Below are positions 23,940 through 29,869 of a DNA stretch of 29,869 nt, piece by piece. A program made the translations under genes and the position numbers. The stretch is from Bacteroidota bacterium (GTDB taxonomy: Bacteria > Bacteroidota > Ignavibacteria > Ignavibacteriales > Ignavibacteriaceae). Positions within the stretch are counted from its first letter, which is position 1. The number at the start of each line of letters is the position of its first letter. Under the pieces are notes generated by a model. It saw only the letters and a list, made by a program, of their open reading frames with translations, had not been told where the DNA came from and did not search any database. The stretch is from assembly GCA_021796135.1 (NCBI GenBank), contig JAJYOQ010000005.1, forward strand, positions 1 to 29,869. Reading direction: 5' to 3'.

Positions 23940-25931
23940 TTAGTTAGCGGATAGAATTATCTTTTTATTCAGTTCTTCTTTGACATTATCGAATATGTTT
24001 TTGATGTCAGAATAATCTTTGGATTTAATATCTTTCGTACTAATAACAAATGATTCCAAAATATTGAAATTGTCACTGCTTGTAGCTTTACAGCTTCGAT
24101 TAATATCAATACCATCTTCATTTTCAGAAAAATCAGATGGAAGTTCATTAATCTTAAAATATTGTTTAGGAAGAATAACTGATATATTTTTTTGTATTGT
24201 ATAAGGAAAACTAAATTCAATATCATACTTCCTTTTATCTCTGGCTAGCCAATCAAAATTCTCAGAAAATAAAGAAGGGTCTACGTTTAAAAATGCTAAG
24301 CTGCCTTGCCTAGAAATTATATTGGGGACTAAGATGTCAAAATGTAAGATTAAATCAGAGTTGATTGAATCAAGATTTTCTAATGAATATTTAATTACTT
24401 TAGCGTTTAAATAATCTTGTGCAACTAAAGATTGGCAATATTTTATCATGTCATCTTTAGATCTGTCAGTAAAAAAGGATCTATATGATAAATTAAATTC
24501 TCCTTTATAAACGATAGAAATATCAAATTTTGCAGTATTCCCATCTTTGACATCTACCTTTTCTGTAATTAGTTTTTCATTATCATTGCTTGTGGAAGGG
24601 GGAGTAGTCTCAATTTCAGATGTGCCGTCATCATTTAATAAAAGAACATTATTGTCTTGACATTGATAGGGGAGTTCACCTAATCGACAATGTTCCACTG
24701 TAGGATCCATCCAATAATCCTTTCCATTAACCGTTGCTTTCACTATCATGTGGTTAAAGTTCCATGAAGGAAAATTTGGATCTATTTTACCCTCATCAGA
24801 AGTAAGTACCAAAACTGGATTAGCTTTTATATCTATACTTTTTAATAGACTAAGTAGTAAAATGGACTTATCTTTGCAATCGCCATATTTTCTCCTAAAG
24901 ATTATATCAGGTTTATTAGGAATAATTCCTCCTCTTCCTAGCTCAATTGCAATATACCTTATCGTCTGTATATAATTATAAAGAATTCTTATTTTATCTT
25001 CTGTAGTATGGCAATCTTTTGTCAAGCTTTGAGCTTCATTCTTAATATCGTCGGTAATGATAAATTGAGGAAGAAACAATTTATTATAATACCAGTTAGA
25101 AATATCATTCCAGCTTTTCCAGTTTGAAGGGGCAAACTTTACATATTGCAGATAATCAGAATAAGGGGGCATCATTGGCTCTGGTTCAAATGCAGGTATG
25201 TTCTTTTTCAGCCAGGTGAAAGTGACGCTCTCATCTCTTGTATTGCTGGAAGGATTAAGGTTTGAATATGATTTTGGATCATCTAAAATAGTATTATAAG
25301 TACAGTATCTCCAGCTCCACCCGGCACCTCCTTTTTCTTTAGGTGCTAATAGAAGCGTTGGTGCTGTTAATTGATAATTATTTTCAAGTTTTGGAATGCC
25401 TCCTTGGATATTCCAAGTATCCATCACAAAAGGATACTCCTCTTCTTTAGAATAATCGTACTCAATGATAGAATTCTTTTGAATAGCAGGGAAAGTGAAT
25501 TTTATTCGTTTTTCATCTGAATAAAAAACTTCTCCATTATCTGATCCGGTTATGGTATGAAAGTCATTTTTTTTTAACTCGATTATTGTTCCGTCAGGAT
25601 TTATTGTCCTGGCAATTAAATTAGTGATTCTTTCGCCGGCATAAACTGGAATTTCGACTGAAGCATAATCCTCAATATTCTTAAATAACTTTGTTATCTT
25701 ACTAACATTCTCAACAGTTTCTAAATCATAATTCTCGTCAATTATTACATGTACATCATGAGATTCGCTCAAAACAAGAGCATCTGAATTCGGGAAGTTT
25801 TGTCCTTGCGGAAAATGTGTTAACCCTAACTCATTCTTTAATGCATTTAGATCAACATAAGATTCAGACGAGCACGAAACTAAAAATAGAGATTGAACCA
25901 GAATTAAAAAAAGAAAAGTAAGATTTTTCAT
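23940..25931 (-). CDS. DUF3857 and transglutaminase-domain lipoprotein
   Basis: A 663-aa protein with a lipoprotein signal ending LVSC (lipidated Cys20). The N-terminal part (~50-260) has the DUF3857 pattern, with a DGT turn at 113-115 and KFTFPAI at 144-150. The transglutaminase-like core has the full triad: Cys352 in YGDCKDKS, His394 in NFNHM and Asp409 in YWMDPT. The C-terminal ~230 residues are beta-rich. Such proteins are common in Bacteroidota-type genomes; they are thought to be periplasmic or surface cysteine peptidases or amidases, but substrates are largely unknown. AAGG precedes the ATG by eight bases. It is transcribed towards argF and separated from nuoN by 245 bp, so it is probably its own unit. 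Confidence 0.85.
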   Translation of the reverse strand: MKNLTFLFLILVQSLFLVSCSSESYVDLNALKNELGLTHFPQGQNFPNSDALVLSESHDVHVIIDENYDLETVENVSKITKLFKNIEDYASVEIPVYAGERITNLIARTINPDGTIIELKKNDFHTITGSDNGEVFYSDEKRIKFTFPAIQKNSIIEYDYSKEEEYPFVMDTWNIQGGIPKLENNYQLTAPTLLLAPKEKGGAGWSWRYCTYNTILDDPKSYSNLNPSSNTRDESVTFTWLKKNIPAFEPEPMMPPYSDYLQYVKFAPSNWKSWNDISNWYYNKLFLPQFIITDDIKNEAQSLTKDCHTTEDKIRILYNYIQTIRYIAIELGRGGIIPNKPDIIFRRKYGDCKDKSILLLSLLKSIDIKANPVLVLTSDEGKIDPNFPSWNFNHMIVKATVNGKDYWMDPTVEHCRLGELPYQCQDNNVLLLNDDGTSEIETTPPSTSNDNEKLITEKVDVKDGNTAKFDISIVYKGEFNLSYRSFFTDRSKDDMIKYCQSLVAQDYLNAKVIKYSLENLDSINSDLILHFDILVPNIISRQGSLAFLNVDPSLFSENFDWLARDKRKYDIEFSFPYTIQKNISVILPKQYFKINELPSDFSENEDGIDINRSCKATSSDNFNILESFVISTKDIKSKDYSDIKNIFDNVKEELNKKIILSAN

Positions 25932-26074
25932 TTTAACAACCTTGAAATTACTTGTAAAAATAATTAATAAAGTATTTACCTATTGATTAACTGAAATGAA
26001 TATCCTTAATTAAATTTAATGTTTTGATTAAACTTTATTCTTTTTTGGATTTATAATTAAGAGAAGTTGATTTA

Positions 26075-26122
26075 TTAATGTTTGAGATATTGATTGAGTT
26101 TCGAAGATAGGGCATTCCCCAT
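26075..26122 (-). other. Tiny 15-codon ORF with a strong Shine-Dalgarno
   Basis: On the minus strand GGAGG (26127-26131) is four bases before an ATG opening a 15-residue frame, MGNALSSKLNQYLKH. It lies between nuoN and the DUF3857 gene. Such a strong Shine-Dalgarno is unusual among the genes here. It may be a leader peptide, a remnant of a lost gene, or chance; no family is recognised. Confidence 0.2.
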
Positions 26123-26145
26123 TATACCTCCATAAGTAATATTAA

Positions 26146-26178
26146 AATTCGTTCTATAATAAAAAAATATAGCGAATT
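26146..26178 (-). terminator. Imperfect stem-loop at the end of nuoN
   Basis: On the minus strand AATTCG-CTATA pairs with TATAG-AA-CGAATT (11 bp with a two-base bulge) around a 9-base A/T loop, overlapping the nuoN stop codon. Only TTTT follows before the sequence breaks up, so it is a weak candidate terminator of the complex I operon. Confidence 0.4.
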
Positions 26179-27688
26179 AAAATCCCATTAAAGCGATAGA
26201 ACTCTTTGCAAGATTAACAATCGGGGTGAAGTAAACTCCTAAAATTAAAACTGGTACTACCATAATAGTTACAAAAACAATAGAAACTATAGAAGTGGAA
26301 AATTCAGGAACATTTTTGACGGGTTCATTTAAAAAGACATGCTTCAATACTCTTACATAATAATATAACGACACAACGGTATTTAATAGGGCGATTACTG
26401 CAACCGCTATCATTTTAGCGTCAACTAGTGCTAAAAAAATATATAACTTACCAATAAAACCTGCTGTGGGAGGAAGACCGGTTAATGAAACTAAAAAGAT
26501 AGCTAATGAAACACTTAGGAATGGAGCTTTTGATCCAAGTCCGTTATAATCATCGATTTCTTCACTGCCTATTTTATTTGCTATCAACATAACTACAAGA
26601 AACGCCCCCAGGTTCATTAGACCATATACAATAAAATAAACAATAATTGCTACTGTACCTTCATTCGAAAGAACAGTTAAGCCCAAAAGTAAATATCCGG
26701 CATGTGCAATGCTTGAATATGCTAATAATCTCTTCATGTTGTTTTGCCAAAGAGCTGTAAAATTTCCAAGAGTCATTGTCAGAATGGAAATAATTATTAA
26801 CAATGTCTTCCAATCAACTGCATTAATTAAATGCCAAAAACCGTCTGGATCGACTGATTGTATAAATGTCACTTTAATAAAACGTATTAACAAAGCAAAT
26901 CCCGCTGCTTTACTTGCAATTGATAGATAGGCGGTGATTGGAATAGGGGAACCTTCATATACATCGGGAGTCCAAAAATGAAATGGAGCTGCAGATATCT
27001 TAAATCCCATACCGACAAATATCATTATTGTGGCTAAAATAAAAGTAAGTCCGTGAGCCTGAGCCGCTTGCATTAGGGAATTAATCTCATAAAGATTAGT
27101 GCTTCCGGTTAATCCATAAAAAATTGAAATTCCAAAAAGCATTATCCCTGATGAAACTCCGCCGAAAATAACATACTTTAAAGATGCTTCACTATTCCGA
27201 ATAGTATTCTTGTTAAAACCGGCTAATACATATGAAGGCAATGATAATAATTCAAGCCCTACATATATTAAAATTAAATCGGCAGATGATATTATAATAA
27301 ACATTCCGAGAATCATGCCCGCAATTAATACATAATATTCTCCCTGTCTATCTATACCATCTTTTATTTCATTCGATAAAACTGAAAATAGAATTACAAT
27401 AATTGTTGAAAATACTATTAGTAGCTTAAAAAAATTACCGAAAGGGTCGATTACCATCATTCCTATATTTGGTCTCGACATAAATGCAAATGAATGAGCG
27501 GAATATTGATCAATTATTAAGAAAAAAACAACAATTAGTCCGGCGATAAAAACATACGGGATAAATCTTTTATCCTTATGCATTATTAGATCGACAAGGA
27601 CAAGAGCTACAAGTGTAATCGCTAATGCAATTTCCGGTTTAATAAGTTTTAGACTATCTGCCAAAAAACTAAGACTGATTGTATTCAC
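26177..27688 (-). CDS. nuoN: NADH-quinone oxidoreductase subunit N
   Basis: A 503-aa polytopic membrane protein, one of the three antiporter-like proton-pumping subunits of complex I. Family signs are the glutamate helix LIYVGLELLSLPSY, the KISAAPFHFWTPDVYEGSP loop, and the lysine in LSIASKAAG. It starts at GTG (27688); there is no strong Shine-Dalgarno. The gene is 28 bases after nuoM, in the conserved nuoL-M-N order, and is the last gene of the operon. Length agrees with the family (about 460-500 aa). Confidence 0.95.
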   Translation of the reverse strand: MNTISLSFLADSLKLIKPEIALAITLVALVLVDLIMHKDKRFIPYVFIAGLIVVFFLIIDQYSAHSFAFMSRPNIGMMVIDPFGNFFKLLIVFSTIIVILFSVLSNEIKDGIDRQGEYYVLIAGMILGMFIIISSADLILIYVGLELLSLPSYVLAGFNKNTIRNSEASLKYVIFGGVSSGIMLFGISIFYGLTGSTNLYEINSLMQAAQAHGLTFILATIMIFVGMGFKISAAPFHFWTPDVYEGSPIPITAYLSIASKAAGFALLIRFIKVTFIQSVDPDGFWHLINAVDWKTLLIIISILTMTLGNFTALWQNNMKRLLAYSSIAHAGYLLLGLTVLSNEGTVAIIVYFIVYGLMNLGAFLVVMLIANKIGSEEIDDYNGLGSKAPFLSVSLAIFLVSLTGLPPTAGFIGKLYIFLALVDAKMIAVAVIALLNTVVSLYYYVRVLKHVFLNEPVKNVPEFSTSIVSIVFVTIMVVPVLILGVYFTPIVNLAKSSIALMGF

Positions 27689-27716
27689 TGTATTTCTAAA
27701 AAATTGTTAATAAAAA

Positions 27717-29321
27717 TTAGAATCTTGCTAAAGAACTATACATAACTTTTGCATCTGCCATAAATTTAACCATTGAGTTTACTGAACTATTCATCAAATT
27801 TAACATTGCGGACGGGTAAACCCCCAGAAAAATTATGATTAAAGTTAAAGGAATGAACATAGCATATTCTCTAAAAGTTAAATCTGTTAACGAAGACCAT
27901 TTATCTTTTAAGGATCCAAGATATACTCTTTGAAAAGTCCAAAGCATGTAACCTGCACCTAATAAAATTCCAAGTGTTGAGATAACTGCTAATACTCTTA
28001 TTAAACCAAAACCAAATGAACCTAAGAAAATGAAAGATTCAGAAACAAATCCGCTTAATCCAGGTAACCCGATTGCAGCAAAAAATGCTAATGTCACAAA
28101 TCCCGAGTATATTGGCATTTGAGTTGCGAGTCCTCCAAATGCATCAATTTCTCGTGTATGTGCTCTATCATATATAACACCTACGCTTAGGAAGAGCATT
28201 GCTGTGATTGTACCGTGATTGAACATCTGAAATATTGCTCCAGAAATTCCGAGTGAATTTAATGATGCTAATCCAAGTAAAACAAAACCCATGTGTGATA
28301 CCGAAGAATAAGCAATTAATTTCTTGAAATCCTTCTGAGCCATGGCGCAAAGAGCTCCGTATATAATATTAATCATTCCGAAAAGTGCAATATACCATAC
28401 AAGTTGCTGAGTAATTTCAGGGAAAATAGGGAAGCAGATCCTCAAAATTCCGTAGGTTCCCATTTTAAGCAGAACACCTGCAAGTATTACGCTTATTGCT
28501 GTTGGGGCTTCCACATGTGCGTCCGGAAGCCAAGTGTGGAATGGAAACATTGGTATTTTTATTGCGAAACCTATAAACAAAAATATATAAGCGATAAACC
28601 TCAGATTATTTGGATTGAGCGGCGATAGTATACCGAATTGCGTAAAGTTATGAGGGTTCATCATCGATAACATGTTAAATGTGAATATCTTTGTCCCGTC
28701 TGCCATAGTCTCTGTCGAGCTAAAGTATAGACCAATCATAACTAGGAGAATAAAAACACTTCCGAATAATGTATACAAGAAAAACTTAATTGCTGCATAT
28801 TCTCTGCGTGGTCCGCCCCAGATGCCGATTAAAAAGTACATTGGAAGGAGCATCAATTCCCAAAAAATATAGAATAAGAAAAAGTCAAGAGCAACAAATA
28901 CTCCCATCATTCCGGTGTCAAGAAGAAGAAATAAGGCGAAATATCCTTTGACTTGTTTATTGATGGTCCAAGAAGAAAGTGTTGCAATAAAAGTTACTAT
29001 TGCAGTTAGCAATACCAAAGGTACGCTTACTCCGTCAAGACCAAGGAAATAATCAATTTTAATTCTACCTATCCATGAAAATCCACTAATGTCAATCCAA
29101 GTGAATTTTTCTATAAACTGGAAAGAATTTGGATCGTTTATACCTCCCAGGCTATAATTATAATAGTGAAGAATAAAAAGAGCGGCTAATACCTGCATAC
29201 CGGTAATAACTAAGGTTACGCTCTTGATTATTGTATCCTGAGTTTTGGGAATGAATAGTATCAAAATCATTCCGACAACAGGCAAAAATGTTATAAACGA
29301 TAATATGGGAAAGTAAGTCAT
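27717..29321 (-). CDS. nuoM: NADH-quinone oxidoreductase subunit M
   Basis: A 534-aa membrane subunit of complex I with about 14 helices. The key glutamate is E155 in FWELMLLPMYF, the helix-7/8 lysine K255 is in FAIKIPMFP, and HTWLPDAHVEAPT (262-274) is the diagnostic loop; all charged residues needed for proton translocation appear intact. It pumps protons as electrons pass from NADH to quinone. AGGT precedes the ATG. It lies 28 bases after nuoL and is co-transcribed with nuoN. Confidence 0.96.
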   Translation of the reverse strand: MTYFPILSFITFLPVVGMILILFIPKTQDTIIKSVTLVITGMQVLAALFILHYYNYSLGGINDPNSFQFIEKFTWIDISGFSWIGRIKIDYFLGLDGVSVPLVLLTAIVTFIATLSSWTINKQVKGYFALFLLLDTGMMGVFVALDFFLFYIFWELMLLPMYFLIGIWGGPRREYAAIKFFLYTLFGSVFILLVMIGLYFSSTETMADGTKIFTFNMLSMMNPHNFTQFGILSPLNPNNLRFIAYIFLFIGFAIKIPMFPFHTWLPDAHVEAPTAISVILAGVLLKMGTYGILRICFPIFPEITQQLVWYIALFGMINIIYGALCAMAQKDFKKLIAYSSVSHMGFVLLGLASLNSLGISGAIFQMFNHGTITAMLFLSVGVIYDRAHTREIDAFGGLATQMPIYSGFVTLAFFAAIGLPGLSGFVSESFIFLGSFGFGLIRVLAVISTLGILLGAGYMLWTFQRVYLGSLKDKWSSLTDLTFREYAMFIPLTLIIIFLGVYPSAMLNLMNSSVNSMVKFMADAKVMYSSLARF

Positions 29322-29349
29322 GTTGTTTACCTAAAATTTCAAACTAATT

Positions 29350-29869
29350 TTACTTAAAAATGTATAAAAGAATTACTAAAGAAAAAATAACCAGAACAAT
29401 ATAAGTCTGCACTTTACCGGTCTGGAATCTTCGGAAAATAAGACCGATAAAGCCGCTGATATAAGCTGTTGCATTTACCAACCCGTCAACAACTACATTA
29501 TCAAATTTGCCGCTCCAATTGGAAACTACTCGTGTTACTGTTGCTGCACCGTTTACTATACCATCAATAATAGTCAAGTCAAACCAAGCTAAAAATTTAC
29601 TTAAAAGTAATGTCCCAGCTACAAAAGTAGCGTCATAAATTTCGTCAAAGTACCATTTGTTATATGAAAGATTATATAGTGGTTTTATAGTATTTGCCAT
29701 TTTATCAACATCTACTTTCTTCCATTGATAAAATACAAACGCAATTAATATTCCAAGACTTGCCAATATGAGAGAAAGAGCCATAGCCGGAATATGTGCC
29801 CCCTCCATAGACTTACTATAAACTTCTGAATACATTATCGCTGAATCTTCAGATATTTTATTTGTAGTT
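29350..29869 (-). CDS. nuoL: NADH-quinone oxidoreductase subunit L, C-terminal part (gene continues past the window)
   Basis: The frame stays open to the last base, so only the last ~172 residues are visible; the Met at 29835 is internal. The visible part has a membrane segment (~MALSLILASLGILIAFVFY), then the NKWYFDEIYD motif, the amphipathic lateral-helix region, IIDGIVNGAA, and the terminal RRFQTGKVQTY followed by one membrane helix. This is the typical end of NuoL, whose long lateral helix braces NuoM and NuoN. Position directly upstream of nuoM supports the call. Confidence 0.93.
   Translation of the reverse strand, partial: TTNKISEDSAIMYSEVYSKSMEGAHIPAMALSLILASLGILIAFVFYQWKKVDVDKMANTIKPLYNLSYNKWYFDEIYDATFVAGTLLLSKFLAWFDLTIIDGIVNGAATVTRVVSNWSGKFDNVVVDGLVNATAYISGFIGLIFRRFQTGKVQTYIVLVIFSLVILLYIFK

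Noticed and set aside
1..29869. tRNA, rRNA, CRISPR, insertion sequences or phage/defence genes
   Set aside because: No regularly spaced repeats, transposase or integrase motifs, or cloverleaf-like sequences were seen on reading the gaps; all gaps but one are under 300 bases.

Overview
The window is low-GC and gene-dense. It most likely comes from the Ignavibacteria / Bacteroidota-Chlorobi (FCB) lineage. The evidence is two secreted proteins ending in a PNPF...WDG...NGVYFY type IX secretion (T9SS) sorting domain of the FlgD-like form common in Ignavibacteria and relatives, two PorV/PorQ-family outer-membrane proteins, a giant C25 (gingipain-family) peptidase, perfect TAnnTTTG (Bacteroidota-type -7) boxes before two transcription units, and many starts without a Shine-Dalgarno. 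The lineage is inferred from gene content; no rRNA is present.

Layout. Bases 1-9665 (+) form a tightly packed, often overlapping gene string: a TPR protein (cut by the window edge), a NodB-type deacetylase, a membrane GT2 glycosyltransferase with a QxxRW motif, a radical SAM protein, a DUF1207-like envelope protein, an M50 site-2-type metalloprotease, a lipoprotein, a T9SS-exported Asp-box beta-propeller protein, and two PorV/PorQ-like proteins. A 367-bp gap with a candidate promoter follows.

Bases 10033-21446 (+) hold a sugar-nucleotide and glycan-initiation cassette: a DegT/PorR-type aminotransferase, a WbaP/PglC-type phosphoglycosyl transferase and a PglF/WbpM-type 4,6-dehydratase. It is followed by a 1908-aa C25 peptidase with a T9SS sorting domain, and then glmS, the entry enzyme to UDP-GlcNAc. 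Together they look like surface-glycan synthesis beside a T9SS client, reminiscent of the PorR/A-LPS anchoring link in Porphyromonas.

Bases 21559-23887 (+) hold a cyclic-2,3-diphosphoglycerate-synthetase-like P-loop NTPase and argF, separated by a perfect 25-bp palindrome. Genes converge at about 23.9 kb. On the minus strand are a DUF3857/transglutaminase lipoprotein (23940-25931), a 245-bp spacer with a stem-loop and a tiny ORF carrying a strong Shine-Dalgarno, and the 3' part of a complex I operon in the order nuoL(partial)-nuoM-nuoN.

No tRNA, rRNA, CRISPR array, insertion sequence or phage gene was seen. Nothing is plainly a new defence or mobile system. The least-explained parts are the NodB/GT2/radical-SAM/DUF1207/M50 string, the paired PorV-like genes behind a T9SS cargo gene, and the NTPase-palindrome-argF unit.
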